Counted from the first letter of the stretch, positions 1 through 9,490 are shown. The stretch is DNA of 64,000 nucleotides from Candidatus Faecousia excrementipullorum (GCA_018712825.1 DVGG01000038.1:16427-80426), one strand, 5' to 3'. Made by a program: numbers and translations. The notes: generated from the letters alone by a model not told the origin.

Positions 1-369
1 CGGCTGAGCCTGCAAATGCTGATAAGCGGCCAGGCAGGGCTCAAGGATATGACCGGCCCTGTGGGCATTGTGCAGATTATGTCCGACACGGCGGAGGCTT
101 CCGCAACCGCCCTGGATGCCCTTCTCAATATGCTGTATTTCGGGGCCTTCATCTCCATCAACCTGGCGGTGATGAACCTGCTGCCCATCCCCGCCCTGGA
201 TGGCGGCCGGGTGGTGGGACTGCTGATTACCACCGCCATTGAGGCCGTGACCCGGAAGAAGGTCAACCCCAAGTACGAGGGCTATATCCACGGAGCTGGT
301 ATGCTGCTGCTCCTGGGCCTCATGGCTGTGATTCTTTTCAAGGATGTATTTACGATTTTCAAGGGGTGA
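1..369 (+). CDS. rseP: Site-2 intramembrane metalloprotease (RseP/M50 family), C-terminal part
   Basis: The reading frame is open from the window edge, so only about the last 122 residues are present. The LDGGR sequence near the middle is the second zinc-ligand motif of M50 site-2 proteases, and hydrophobic segments lie on both sides of it. The N-terminal HExxH half and the PDZ domain would lie upstream. In related genomes this gene sits between dxr and ispG, which agrees with the ispG that follows here almost without a gap. The family cuts membrane-bound substrates such as anti-sigma factors within the membrane. The substrate here is unknown. Confidence 0.85.
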   Translation, partial: RLSLQMLISGQAGLKDMTGPVGIVQIMSDTAEASATALDALLNMLYFGAFISINLAVMNLLPIPALDGGRVVGLLITTAIEAVTRKKVNPKYEGYIHGAGMLLLLGLMAVILFKDVFTIFKG

Positions 370-374
370 ACACC

Positions 375-1412
375 ATGACAAGAAGAATAATGGTGGGAAG
401 CGTTCCCATTGGCGGCGGTGCGCCGGTTGCCATTCAGTCCATGCTCAATACCAAGACCACGGACGTGGAAGGCTGCCTTGCCCAGATTGGAAGACTCCAG
501 GCAGCAGGCTGCCAGATTGCCCGTCTGGCGGTGCCGGACAAAGCAGCAGCTGCTGCCTTCCGGGAGATTTGCGCAGAATCCCCCCTGCCTCTGGTGGCAG
601 ACATTCATTTTGACTATAAGCTGGCTATCGCCGCCGCAGAGGGGGGGGCTGCCAAAATCCGCATCAACCCCGGCAACATCGGCGGGGACGACCGGGTGCA
701 GGCGGTGGTGGAGGTGTGCAAGGAGAAGCATATCCCCATCCGCATCGGCGTCAACGGGGGCAGCCTGGACAAAAAGCTTTTGGAAAAATACGGCCACCCC
801 ACGGCGGAAGCCCTGGTGGAAAGTGCCTTTTCCCACCTGGAGCTGCTGGAAAAGCAGGGCTTTTACGATACCTGCGTGTCCATGAAGTCCTCCACCGTCC
901 CCACCATGGTGGCAGCTGCCAGGCTGTTCCGCAGCCGATGTGACTACCCCCTGCATATCGGCGTGACGGAAACCGGCCCGGTGCGGATGGGCATGATCAA
1001 GTCCGCCATGGGCATCGGTGCCCTGCTTTTGGACGGAATCGGCGATACCATCCGGGTGAGCCTTACCGACGACCCGGTGGAGGAGGTCTACGCTGCCAAG
1101 GATATTTTGAAAGCGGCAGGGCTGCGGAAGGAAGGGGTCAACATCATCTCCTGCCCCACCTGCGGCAGAACGAAAATTGATTTGATTGGCCTGGTAAACC
1201 AGGTGGATGGGGCACTGAAGGACTGCCAAAAGCCCATTACCGTGGCGGTGATGGGATGCATCGTCAACGGCCCGGGAGAGGCCCGGGAGGCAGACATCGG
1301 CATCGCCGGGGGCGACGGCTGCGGCATGCTCTTTGAAAAGGGACAGCAGATTGCGAAGCTCCCTTATGACGAGCTGCTGCCGGCCCTTTTGAAGCGTATC
1401 CAGGAACTTTGA
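375..1412 (+). CDS. ispG: 4-hydroxy-3-methylbut-2-enyl diphosphate synthase IspG
   Basis: IspG is the [4Fe-4S] enzyme that reduces methylerythritol cyclodiphosphate to HMBPP in the MEP isoprenoid pathway. The 345-residue product has the short bacterial length. Iron-sulfur cysteines are visible in SCPTCGR and in VMGCIVNGPGEA near the C-terminus, and the N-terminus shows the TIM-barrel start IQSMLNTKT. I chose ATG 375 because AAGGGG lies eight bases upstream; a GTG at 366 is also in frame. It follows the rseP end directly and precedes polC by seven bases, so these are probably cotranscribed. ispD and ispF of the same pathway occur at 30335-31527. Confidence 0.95.
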   Translation: MTRRIMVGSVPIGGGAPVAIQSMLNTKTTDVEGCLAQIGRLQAAGCQIARLAVPDKAAAAAFREICAESPLPLVADIHFDYKLAIAAAEGGAAKIRINPGNIGGDDRVQAVVEVCKEKHIPIRIGVNGGSLDKKLLEKYGHPTAEALVESAFSHLELLEKQGFYDTCVSMKSSTVPTMVAAARLFRSRCDYPLHIGVTETGPVRMGMIKSAMGIGALLLDGIGDTIRVSLTDDPVEEVYAAKDILKAAGLRKEGVNIISCPTCGRTKIDLIGLVNQVDGALKDCQKPITVAVMGCIVNGPGEAREADIGIAGGDGCGMLFEKGQQIAKLPYDELLPALLKRIQEL

Positions 1413-1419
1413 GGAAATT

Positions 1420-4400
1420 ATGGAAAACACAACCCTGTTTTTGAATATGTTTCCGGACTTTGCGCCGCCTGAGGCACTGCTTCCAGTGCTTTCTCAGGCG
1501 GCCATTGTGGCAGGGGAAATCGACCCGGTGAAACGGGGTGTTTCCCTGGTGCTCCACACGGAAAACTACATCCCCCAGTGGGAACTGGATGGGGTGGCCC
1601 AGGCGGTGGCAGGGCTGTACGGACTGGAAAGCCTCCACCTGCAGGCGGTGCATCCAGCCTCCCAGTTGACGAAAATCCACCCCCGGGAGCTTATGGAGCT
1701 GTTTGTCCGGGAGGATTCCCTGAGCCGGGCGGCTTTAGCCGGGGCCGGGTGGCGCTGGGAGGGGAACACCCTCCACATCCAGCTCCGGGCTAATGGAAAA
1801 AAGGCTTTGGAAGCCTGCGTCCCCGGGGTGTGCCGGAGCCTGGGGGAGCGGTTTGCCGCCCAGGCCCAGGTGGAAATCCACTGCGGTGAGAACCTGGAAG
1901 GGGCGCAGCTCTATGCTGCCATGGAGCAAATGCGCCAGAACATGATGGAGTCAATCCCTCAGCCCGGCGGCAAGGCACCGGAGAAGCCCCAGTCCCAGCC
2001 TCAGCAGACCCAACAGTCCCAGACCATCTACGGAAAGCCCTTCCAGGGCAAACCCATCCCCATGTCGGAGGTGGATTTGAACCAGGGCTTTGTGATTGTG
2101 GAGGGCAAGGTGTTCCATGTGGAGCACAAGGAGCTGAAGAAGAACAACGCCTGGGTGATTAACTTTGACATGACCGACTACACCGGCTCCGTCCGGGTGA
2201 ACCGCTACATGGACAACAACGAGGCCAAGCCCATTCTGGAGGCCATCCGGGAGGGTTCGGTGATTCAGGTAAAGGGCAAGCCCACGGAAAACCGATACGA
2301 CAACGAAATGGTGCTAAAGCCCTTCGGCATCATGCCCGGCTCCATGCCCAAGCGGCAGGATACGGCTACGGAAGGGAAGCGGGTGGAGCTGCACCTGCAC
2401 ACCACCATGAGCAATATGGACGCCCTGACCAACACAGCGGAGGCGGTGAAGCAGGCGGCAGCCTGGGGACACCGGGCCATCGCCATCACCGACCACGGCT
2501 GTGTCCAGTCCTTCCCCGATGCCATGAAGGCCGCCGCCAAGGCCAAGGTGGCAGGCACCGAGGAGAACATCAAGATTCTCTATGGCTGCGAAGGGTATTA
2601 TGTCAACGACGTGGACGACCGGGTGGTGGTTCATGGTTCCGGGGACATGGAATTTGACGGAGAGTACGTGGCCTTTGACCTGGAGACCACCGGCCTGTCC
2701 TCCCAGAAGGACGAGATTATCGAAATCGGCGCCGTGCGGATGCAAGGCGGCAAGGAGCTGGACCGGTTCCAGACCTTCGTGAACCCGGGAAGACGCCTGG
2801 AGCAGAAAATCGTGGAGCTGACAGGCATCACCGATGCCATGCTGGCAGATGCTCCCAGTATTGAAACCGTTCTGCCGGAATTTCTGGAATTTGTGGGAGA
2901 CCGGGTGCTGGTTGCCCACAATGCAGACTTTGACACGGGCTTCATCCGGGAGGCCTGCCGGAAACAGGGCCTGCCCTACGGCTTTACCTCCGTGGATACC
3001 CTGATTCTCTCCCAGAACCTGCTGCCCCACCTGAACAAATTCAAGCTGGATGTGGTGTCCAACGCCCTGAGCCTGCCGGACTTCAACCACCACCGGGCAG
3101 GAGACGATGCAGTCACCTGCGGCCTCATCTTCCACAAGCTGACGGACAAGCTCCGGGAGCTGGAGCTTTCCCGGCTTCAGGAGATCAACCCGGCCATGAT
3201 GGGTCTGCGCTCCCAGAGCCGGCTGGATAACCGCCACGCCCGGCACATTATCCTCTTTGCCAAGAATCAGGTGGGTCTGCGGAACCTGTACCACCTGATT
3301 TCCGATGCCAACCTCAAATACTTCAAGCGGGTGCCCCGGATTCCCAAGTCGGAGCTTCTGCGGTACCGGGAGGGCCTGATTATCGGCTCCGCCTGTGAGG
3401 CAGGCGAGATGTTCCAGGCGATTCTGGACAACAAGTGCGAGGACGAGGTAAAGCGGCTGGCGGAGTTTTACGATTTCCTGGAGGTTCAGCCTTTGGCAAA
3501 CAATGCCTTTATGCTGGCCAAGGGGATTGTCCAGACGGAAGAGGAGATGCGGGAATTCAACCGGAAGATTGTCCGCCTGGGGCAGGCTCTGGGCAAGCCT
3601 GTGGTAGCCACCGGCGACGTCCACTTTCTCAACCCGGAGGACGAGATCTTCCGCCACATCCTCCTGGCCACCAAGGGCTTCGAGGACTGCGACCGGAGTA
3701 ACCCCCTGTACTTCCGCACCACCGACGATATGCTCCGGGAGTTTTCCTACTTAGGGGAGGAAAAGGCCAGGGAGATTGTCATTACCAACCCCAATTTGAT
3801 TGCGGATATGTGCGAGACCCTTCGCCCGGTGCCCCACAACCTGTTTGCACCCAAGATTGAAAACTCCGTGGAGGATTTGAAGAGCCTGGTGTACGGCAAA
3901 ATGCACCGGCTCTACGGAGAAAATCCCCCGGAGCTGATTACCAAGCGGGTGGAGACGGAGCTCCACGATATCATCAGCTGTCACTACGATGTGATTTATA
4001 TGTCCGCCCAGAAACTGGTGCAAAACTCCCTGGAGCATGGGTATCTGGTAGGTTCCCGTGGTTCCGTAGGCTCCTCCATCGTTGCCTATATGTCCGGCAT
4101 CACGGAGGTAAACTCCTTCCCGCCCCACTACCGCTGTCCCAACCCGGATTGCAAGTACACCACCTTTGAGGTGCCCAAGGGCTGTGCCTGCGGCGCAGAC
4201 CTTCCCGATGCAGTGTGCCCCAAGTGCGGAGCCACCTTTGAAAAGGACGGCTTCAACATCCCCTTCGAGACCTTCCTGGGCTTCGGCGGCGACAAGGTGC
4301 CGGATATCGACCTGAACTTCTCCGGCGAGTACCAGTCCCGGGCCCACGCCTACTGTGTGGAAATGTTCGGAAAATCCCACGTTTTCCGGGCAGGCACCGT

Positions 4401-5727
4401 GGGTACGGTGGCGGAAAAGACCGCCTTCGGCTATGTGAAAAAGTACCTTTCCGAGCGGGGCAAGCACGTGGGCAAGGCGGAGGAAATGCGTCTGGCCGCC
4501 GGCTGTGTGGGTGTCCGCCGTACCACCGGCCAGCACCCCGGGGGCCTGGTGGTTATCCCCCAGGAGAACGAAATCTGGGACTTCTGCCCGGTGCAGCACC
4601 CGGCGGACGACCCCAACTCCGACCAGATTACCACCCATTTTGAATACCACTCCATGGAGGAAAACCTCCTGAAGCTGGACATGCTGGGTCACGATGACCC
4701 CACCATGATTCGGATGATGGAGGACGTGACCGGAGTGGATGCCAAGACCATCCCCTTAGATGACAAGGACACCATGTCCATCTTCACCACCTCCCGGGTG
4801 CTGGGCTACGAGGATGACCCCATCTTAGGCCCCACGGGCGCTGTTGCCATCCCGGAGTTCAACACCCACTTTACAAGAGGGATGCTGATGGATACCCTGC
4901 CCACCCGGTTTGATACCCTGGTGCGGCTTTCCGGCTTCTCCCACGGCACGGATGTGTGGCTGGGCAACGCCAAGGACCTGATTCTCTCCAAAACCGCCAC
5001 GGTAGACAGCACCATCGGCTGTCGTGACGATATTATGACCTACCTGATTTCCTGCGGTATGCCGGAAAAGCGCTCCTTCAAAATCATGGAGGCGGTGCGA
5101 AAGGGCAGAGGCCTGCCGGAAGGGGCGGAGGAGGAAATGCGGGAGGCAGGGGTGCCGGAGTGGTACATCGGCTCCTGTAAGAAAATCAAGTACCTGTTCC
5201 CCAAAGCCCATGCGGTGGCCTACGTTATGATGGCCTTCCGGATTGCCTGGTTCAAGGTGCACCACCCCCTGGCCTTCTATGCGGCCTACTTCTACCGCAG
5301 AAGCCAGAAGGGCGGCTTTGACGCGGTGCTGATGACCGGGGGTATCGAGGCGGTAAAGGCCAATATCCAGGCCATCAACCAAAACGAGGAGGCGACGGAC
5401 AAGGACGAGGATTTGCTCACCACATTGGAAGTGGTATACGAGTATTACCTCCGGGGCTTTGACTTTTTGCCCATTGACCTGTACGAAAGCCACGCCACCA
5501 AGTTCTTGATCAAGGACGGTAAGATTCTGCCCCCCTTCGTGGCCATCTCCGGACTGGGGGAAAGCGCCGCCTGGGATTTGGTGCGGGGCAGAGAGGGTAA
5601 GCACTTCCTCTCCATCGAGGAAGTGGCGGCAGCCTGTCCCAAGGTATCCAAAACCCATATGCAGATGCTGGGGCAAGCCGGCGCCTTCGGCGACCTGCCG
5701 GACACCAGCCAGGTAAGTCTGTTCTAA
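1420..5727 (+). CDS. polC: DNA polymerase III PolC-type, replicative alpha subunit with proofreading
   Basis: This 1435-residue protein has the Gram-positive PolC length and domain order. After an N-terminal domain come an OB-fold region, a PHP domain starting near residue 323 (LHLHTTMSN), an inserted DEDDh 3'-5' exonuclease near residue 418 (FDLETTG), the rest of the PHP domain, a four-cysteine zinc element near residue 905, and the catalytic PDIDLNF near residue 961. It copies the chromosome at the fork and proofreads in cis. The start has GAGGAAATT just upstream. The rseP-ispG-polC order is typical of Clostridia and Bacilli. Confidence 0.97.
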   Translation: MENTTLFLNMFPDFAPPEALLPVLSQAAIVAGEIDPVKRGVSLVLHTENYIPQWELDGVAQAVAGLYGLESLHLQAVHPASQLTKIHPRELMELFVREDSLSRAALAGAGWRWEGNTLHIQLRANGKKALEACVPGVCRSLGERFAAQAQVEIHCGENLEGAQLYAAMEQMRQNMMESIPQPGGKAPEKPQSQPQQTQQSQTIYGKPFQGKPIPMSEVDLNQGFVIVEGKVFHVEHKELKKNNAWVINFDMTDYTGSVRVNRYMDNNEAKPILEAIREGSVIQVKGKPTENRYDNEMVLKPFGIMPGSMPKRQDTATEGKRVELHLHTTMSNMDALTNTAEAVKQAAAWGHRAIAITDHGCVQSFPDAMKAAAKAKVAGTEENIKILYGCEGYYVNDVDDRVVVHGSGDMEFDGEYVAFDLETTGLSSQKDEIIEIGAVRMQGGKELDRFQTFVNPGRRLEQKIVELTGITDAMLADAPSIETVLPEFLEFVGDRVLVAHNADFDTGFIREACRKQGLPYGFTSVDTLILSQNLLPHLNKFKLDVVSNALSLPDFNHHRAGDDAVTCGLIFHKLTDKLRELELSRLQEINPAMMGLRSQSRLDNRHARHIILFAKNQVGLRNLYHLISDANLKYFKRVPRIPKSELLRYREGLIIGSACEAGEMFQAILDNKCEDEVKRLAEFYDFLEVQPLANNAFMLAKGIVQTEEEMREFNRKIVRLGQALGKPVVATGDVHFLNPEDEIFRHILLATKGFEDCDRSNPLYFRTTDDMLREFSYLGEEKAREIVITNPNLIADMCETLRPVPHNLFAPKIENSVEDLKSLVYGKMHRLYGENPPELITKRVETELHDIISCHYDVIYMSAQKLVQNSLEHGYLVGSRGSVGSSIVAYMSGITEVNSFPPHYRCPNPDCKYTTFEVPKGCACGADLPDAVCPKCGATFEKDGFNIPFETFLGFGGDKVPDIDLNFSGEYQSRAHAYCVEMFGKSHVFRAGTVGTVAEKTAFGYVKKYLSERGKHVGKAEEMRLAAGCVGVRRTTGQHPGGLVVIPQENEIWDFCPVQHPADDPNSDQITTHFEYHSMEENLLKLDMLGHDDPTMIRMMEDVTGVDAKTIPLDDKDTMSIFTTSRVLGYEDDPILGPTGAVAIPEFNTHFTRGMLMDTLPTRFDTLVRLSGFSHGTDVWLGNAKDLILSKTATVDSTIGCRDDIMTYLISCGMPEKRSFKIMEAVRKGRGLPEGAEEEMREAGVPEWYIGSCKKIKYLFPKAHAVAYVMMAFRIAWFKVHHPLAFYAAYFYRRSQKGGFDAVLMTGGIEAVKANIQAINQNEEATDKDEDLLTTLEVVYEYYLRGFDFLPIDLYESHATKFLIKDGKILPPFVAISGLGESAAWDLVRGREGKHFLSIEEVAAACPKVSKTHMQMLGQAGAFGDLPDTSQVSLF

Positions 5728-5744
5728 AAGAAAGGAGCATACCC

Positions 5745-6116
5745 ATGGAGCAAAACCACAAAGAGATTTTTCATCAGCTCAGGAAGGAAGCCTGGAAGCA
5801 GCTTCCCCTCCATCCCCAGGCAGAGCAGGTGAACGTGGTGCAGACAGAAAAGGGGAATGTGTACAGCGTTGCCCTGCCGGATGCGATAAATGCCCAAAAG
5901 GAACTGGAAAGCTTCTTTGGAATGCTCCGGGAGAAGGATGACTGCCGGGTAAGCCATGTAGTAGCTATGTGGAGTACTGGCGGTGCAGAAATCCCCTCCT
6001 TTGCCTTCCGAAAGGGACTGCTGGAGCTGGATGCCGGAAACGGGGAAACCCTGATGCTTCTGGCAGAAGCACCGGACCTGTATTACAAGGCTTTGCACTA
6101 CTCCATGCCGGGATAG
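5745..6116 (+). CDS. Small conserved-looking protein of unknown function downstream of polC
   Basis: A 123-residue soluble protein with a good ribosome site (GAAAGGAG, about eight bases before ATG). It starts 17 bases after polC and ends just before a terminator, so it is probably the last gene of the rseP-ispG-polC transcript. I do not recognise the family. There is no signal peptide or membrane segment; the N-terminus is charged and amphipathic, and the middle has a mixed alpha/beta look. A minus-strand frame covers the same bases but has no ribosome site and an improbable composition. Confidence 0.65.
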   Translation: MEQNHKEIFHQLRKEAWKQLPLHPQAEQVNVVQTEKGNVYSVALPDAINAQKELESFFGMLREKDDCRVSHVVAMWSTGGAEIPSFAFRKGLLELDAGNGETLMLLAEAPDLYYKALHYSMPG

Positions 6117-6127
6117 AAGGAAAATAC

Positions 6128-6171
6128 AACCCCCATTTGCACGACCCTCAGAGGCAGAGCAAATGGGGGTT
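6128..6171. terminator. Bidirectional intrinsic terminator between polC operon and spmB
   Basis: A perfect 13-bp stem (AACCCCCATTTGC with its complement) surrounds an 18-base loop. It lies between two convergent genes and can serve both strands, although neither side has a long T run. Confidence 0.7.
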
Positions 6172-6173
6172 GC

Positions 6174-6680
6174 TTACAGCCAATTTGCCGTTAGAGAGGC
6201 CATGAAAAAGCCTACAAAATCCGCCAGGAGGGCCGCAAGAAGGGTGTAGCGGGTCTTTTGAATCCCGGCGGCCCCAAAGTATACGCTGATGGTGTAGAAG
6301 GTGGTCTCCGTAGAGCCAAGCATGATGGCGGCGGTTCTGCCCACCAGAGAGTCAGGGCCGTACTCGGCCATCAACTCCGCCCCCACCCCCAGGGCGGCGC
6401 TGCCGCTGATAGGCCGCACCAGTACCAAAAGGGCGGTTTCGGGAGGAATCCCAAAGAAGGAGAATACCGGGGAAAGCCAATTCCCCAGAACCTCCATAGC
6501 CCCGGAGGCCCGGAGCATGGAAACGGCGGTGAGAAGCATCACAAGAGCCGGCACCAGGGTAATGAGCAGCTGTAACCCCTCCGCCCCGCCGGTGAGGAGC
6601 AGATTGTAGGCGTTTTCCTTTTTCCGAAGGGCAAAGGCGGTGGCCAGCAGAAGAATCAGGGGCACAATATAGTCAATCAT
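6174..6680 (-). CDS. spmB: Spore maturation protein SpmB
   Basis: A 168-residue polytopic membrane protein with the nucleoside-recognition (Gate) fold typical of SpmB, including the conserved GSTETTFYTISVYFGAAG stretch near residues 120-138. In Bacillus subtilis, SpmA and SpmB are needed for dehydration of the spore core. The gene overlaps the end of spmA by eight bases, so translation is probably coupled. Its presence supports a spore-forming host. The length is close to the usual 170-180 residues. Confidence 0.93.
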   Translation of the reverse strand: MIDYIVPLILLLATAFALRKKENAYNLLLTGGAEGLQLLITLVPALVMLLTAVSMLRASGAMEVLGNWLSPVFSFFGIPPETALLVLVRPISGSAALGVGAELMAEYGPDSLVGRTAAIMLGSTETTFYTISVYFGAAGIQKTRYTLLAALLADFVGFFMASLTANWL

Positions 6681-7251
6681 CCGGCCACACCTTTCCCAGC
6701 AGCCAGGCGGCGGTGACCCCGGCTCCGGCAGAGCAAAGGCTGGTCACCCACACCGCCGGGAGGATGTCGAAGGGGCTGGCACTTCCCGCTGCGGCCCGGA
6801 CGGCAGCCACGGTGGTGGGAATCAGCTGAATGGAGGCGGTGTTCAGCACAATCAGGCGGCACAGCTGATTGTTGGCGGTGGTTCTGCCTCCTGCCAGCCG
6901 CCGGGCGGCCTGAACGCCTAAGGGAGTGGCGGCATTTCCCAGCCCCAGAAGATTGGCACAAACATTGCCGCTGAGATACCCGGAAAGCACCGGGTCTTTT
7001 TTTGTGTCCGGGAACAGCCGCCCCAGAAGGGGGGACAGGAGCCTTGCCAGAACCCCGGTGATTCCCGCCTTTTCCATCAGCTTTCCCACCCCGGACCAAA
7101 GGCACAGGGCTCCTGCCATGGAGACAGACAAGGTAATCCCATCCTGAGCCCCCTTGGCCACCGCCTCCGACAGGGCCCCCCCGGTACCCTCCGCCAGGGA
7201 AAAACCCAGAGAGATTCCCACCAGCCCCAAAAAAATCCAGCTCATCACCAT
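6673..7251 (-). CDS. spmA: Spore maturation protein SpmA
   Basis: A 192-residue membrane protein of the SpmA type, with a Gate domain containing GNVCANLLGLGNAATPLG and LIVLNTASIQLIP. It works with SpmB in spore core dehydration. The start is ambiguous: three in-frame ATGs lie at 7257, 7251 and 7245, just after GGAGGAGGG. The one at 7251 has the best spacing to that site; 7257 would be too close. An upstream extension to 7293 lacks family-like sequence. Confidence 0.92.
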   Translation of the reverse strand: MVMSWIFLGLVGISLGFSLAEGTGGALSEAVAKGAQDGITLSVSMAGALCLWSGVGKLMEKAGITGVLARLLSPLLGRLFPDTKKDPVLSGYLSGNVCANLLGLGNAATPLGVQAARRLAGGRTTANNQLCRLIVLNTASIQLIPTTVAAVRAAAGSASPFDILPAVWVTSLCSAGAGVTAAWLLGKVWPDD

Positions 7252-7304
7252 GTCCATCCCTCCTCCCCAAAGACTATGCCGGGGACAGGACAAACATAAC
7301 CAAT

Positions 7305-7331
7305 AACAGCCTGCCGGGGTGGCAGGCTGTT
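7305..7331 (-). terminator. Intrinsic terminator after the unknown membrane gene
   Basis: An 11-bp perfect stem (AACAGCCTGCC with complement) and a five-base loop lie immediately after the stop of the minus-strand gene at 7333. A T-rich stretch follows on the minus strand. Confidence 0.75.
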
Positions 7332-7332
7332 G

Positions 7333-7827
7333 TCATTCTATTTCAAAATATTCCCCAGTGATGGGCTGAAAGAATACCACTGTTTGGTCGCCGGAGGCAT
7401 TATGGGTGCAGCGAAGCACATAGCCCTTATCTACCAGCAGATTCAAAGGCTCTGCGGTGTCCATCACCCGATAATCGGGATTGGGTGCGGCAGTTACAGT
7501 TTCTTCCTGCGCCATAACATGCTGTGCGGCTTGGGCAAGGGTGTATCTGGGAAGATTCCCCCAGAAAATACCCACCGCCAGAAGGTTTGCCAGAAGAACA
7601 GCCAGCACGGGCAAAAGCTGCCGCCGGGGCTTTTTCCGGAGCAGATACCAGCTGACCCAACCCCCAAGGATTACCACGCAGGAAAAAACACCTACACTGA
7701 CTACCCCGGCATAAAGGTTCAAATTGATAAACAGAATGGCAAGAAAAACTGCAAGGGAGCATACAAAGGGCAAAAGCCCCCTGACAATCCGGAAGCCCTT
7801 TCCTGACTGGGCGCTGACATGGGACAT
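7333..7827 (-). CDS. Unknown small membrane protein with extracytoplasmic domain
   Basis: A protein of about 164 residues that I cannot assign to a family. Two hydrophobic segments near residues 20-60 and a third near 70-90 suggest an N-terminal membrane region. An outside domain of about 75 residues follows, with a short YVLRCTHNASGDQT stretch that could form beta strands. ATG 7827 is preceded by GAGGCAGGAAACA; an ATG at 7851 would add eight residues and has a poorer site. It has its own terminator, so it is probably a single-gene unit. Confidence 0.6.
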   Translation of the reverse strand: MSHVSAQSGKGFRIVRGLLPFVCSLAVFLAILFINLNLYAGVVSVGVFSCVVILGGWVSWYLLRKKPRRQLLPVLAVLLANLLAVGIFWGNLPRYTLAQAAQHVMAQEETVTAAPNPDYRVMDTAEPLNLLVDKGYVLRCTHNASGDQTVVFFQPITGEYFEIE

Positions 7828-7911
7828 TGTTTCCTGCCTCCCCAATTTCATTTGGCTTCAGCATAGCACAGGATGTGGTTTTCTGCTATCATCCCAGGGT
7901 AAAGAATATGT

Positions 7912-7942
7912 AAAAACGCTGCCAAATTTCCTTGGCAGCGTT
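7912..7942 (-). terminator. Intrinsic terminator of rsmI
   Basis: An 11-bp perfect stem (AACGCTGCCAA) with a six-base loop is followed by five Ts on the minus strand, four bases after the rsmI stop. Confidence 0.88.
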
Positions 7943-7946
7943 TCGT

Positions 7947-8777
7947 TTATAAATTCAGTGCCGCATCGTAAACCAGATTTTTGGGAAGTCCCAGGGCTTC
8001 CGCTGTCTGCTTTACGGCGTCCTTCCGGCTGAGGCCCTGCTCCATGAGCCGGGAAACCTGGGCAGCCGCTTCTTCCGGTGTGGCCTGGGGCTTTTCCTCC
8101 GGTTCCGCTCCGGCTACCACCAGCACAAACTCTCCCTTGGGGCTTTGCTGGGCATAGAGGGCGAGGGCGCCGGAGAGGGTGGTGCGGATGACCTCCTCGT
8201 GGAGCTTGGTCAGCTCCCGGCACAGGCTGATGGGCCGCTGGGGGCCGAATACCTTCTCCATGTCCTCCAGGGTGGACAAAAGCTTGTGGGGCGCCTCATA
8301 GAAAATCATGGTGCGGGTTTCTTTCCGCAGGCTTTCCAGGTGCTCCATCCGACTCTTTTTGGCGGTGGAGAGGAAGCCTTCAAAGCAGAATCTGCCGGTG
8401 GACTGACCGGAAATGCTCAGAGCCGTCACTAAGGCGCAGGGGCCGGGGATGGCACAGACGGTAATGCCTGCCTGGGCACACTGCTTCACCAGCTCCTCTC
8501 CCGGGTCAGAGATGGCGGGGCTTCCGGCGTCGGACACCAGAGCGCAGGTTTCCCCGGCCAGAATCCGGTCCACAATCCCTTGCCCCTTCTGGTTCTGGTT
8601 GTGCTGGTGGTAGCTTACAAGGCTTTTCCGGATTCCCAGATGGTTTAATAGCTTCAAACTCACCCGGGTGTCCTCGGCGGCGATGAAGTCCGCTTTTTCC
8701 AGCGTCTCCCGGCACCGGGGGGAGATATCCCCTAAGTTTCCGATGGGGGTGGGTACGAGATATAACATTCCTGCCAT
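7947..8777 (-). CDS. rsmI: 16S rRNA 2'-O-ribose C1402 methyltransferase RsmI
   Basis: A 276-residue tetrapyrrole-methylase-fold protein. It begins with the RsmI signature LVPTPIGNLGDIS and contains AAEDTR, SDAGSPAISDPG and FYEAPHK. RsmI methylates the ribose of C1402 in the ribosomal decoding centre; its usual partner RsmH is encoded at 12848. ATG 8777 has AGGAGG at seven bases. The same frame stays open for another 222 codons upstream, but that stretch only overlaps the next gene and has no family similarity. Confidence 0.95.
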   Translation of the reverse strand: MAGMLYLVPTPIGNLGDISPRCRETLEKADFIAAEDTRVSLKLLNHLGIRKSLVSYHQHNQNQKGQGIVDRILAGETCALVSDAGSPAISDPGEELVKQCAQAGITVCAIPGPCALVTALSISGQSTGRFCFEGFLSTAKKSRMEHLESLRKETRTMIFYEAPHKLLSTLEDMEKVFGPQRPISLCRELTKLHEEVIRTTLSGALALYAQQSPKGEFVLVVAGAEPEEKPQATPEEAAAQVSRLMEQGLSRKDAVKQTAEALGLPKNLVYDAALNL

Positions 8778-8788
8778 GGCATGGCCTC

Positions 8789-9478
8789 CTAAAGATGATA
8801 AAGCCGACGGTAATCGTCGGTGGGGGTGCCGTCCTCCCGGAACAGGCACATTTCCTCCCAAAGCAGTCCGGGCTTTCCCCCTTTGCGGCAGGAAAGAAGG
8901 GTCAGACTGATGGGGTCGTGGGGCTTGTGCCGCAAAAGACACACCCGTTTGACTTCCATTCCATGGCGGCTGGCACAGCTGCAAGCCTCCGCAAACCGCT
9001 CCGGGCGGTGCACCAGGTAAAAATCCCCGCCGTACCGCAAGGCCCAGCCGGCGCTGCGGAATACATCCTCCAGGGTACAATGCACCTCCTGCCGGGCGGT
9101 GGGGTGGGCTTTGCTTTGGGGCCCTGCCGCAAAATAGGGGGGATTGGAGATGCAGCAGGTGTAGCTTCCCGGGGGAACCAAAGAAGGGATGGCGGTAAGG
9201 TCTGCGCATATACTGGTAAGGCGATCGGGAAGGCCGTTGACCCGGGCGTTGTGCAGGGCCATGGCATGGGCGCTCTCGTCCAGCTCCACCCCGGTGACGG
9301 TGCAGAGGGGAAACCGGGCGCAAAGAAGCAGTCCCAATGTGCCGCAGCCGGAGCCCAAGTCCAGTACTGCCGCCTTTTTGGGAAGAGATACAAAACCGGA
9401 AAGAGCCACGGAGTCGGTGCTTAAGGGAAAGGCTCCGGGGCATAATTCCAGGGTAAATCCGTTATGCAGGTGTTCCAT
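8789..9478 (-). CDS. TrmN6-type N6-adenine tRNA methyltransferase-like protein
   Basis: A 229-residue class I SAM methyltransferase. The SAM-binding loop is LDLGSGCGTLG and the catalytic motif is NPPYF, the N-P-P-Y form used by enzymes that methylate exocyclic amino groups. Length and architecture match the COG4123 family, which includes the tRNA1(Val) A37 methyltransferase. It sits 11 bases before rsmI in the same direction, as in many Firmicutes. ATG 9478 has GGAGG at five bases. The exact nucleotide target is inferred from the family only. Confidence 0.85.
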   Translation of the reverse strand: MEHLHNGFTLELCPGAFPLSTDSVALSGFVSLPKKAAVLDLGSGCGTLGLLLCARFPLCTVTGVELDESAHAMALHNARVNGLPDRLTSICADLTAIPSLVPPGSYTCCISNPPYFAAGPQSKAHPTARQEVHCTLEDVFRSAGWALRYGGDFYLVHRPERFAEACSCASRHGMEVKRVCLLRHKPHDPISLTLLSCRKGGKPGLLWEEMCLFREDGTPTDDYRRLYHL

Positions 9479-9490
9479 GAAAACCTCCGT

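Noticed and set aside
8778..9443. N-terminal extension of rsmI by 222 codons
   Set aside because: It overlaps the methyltransferase gene in another frame and has no family similarity; ATG 8777 has an AGGAGG site.
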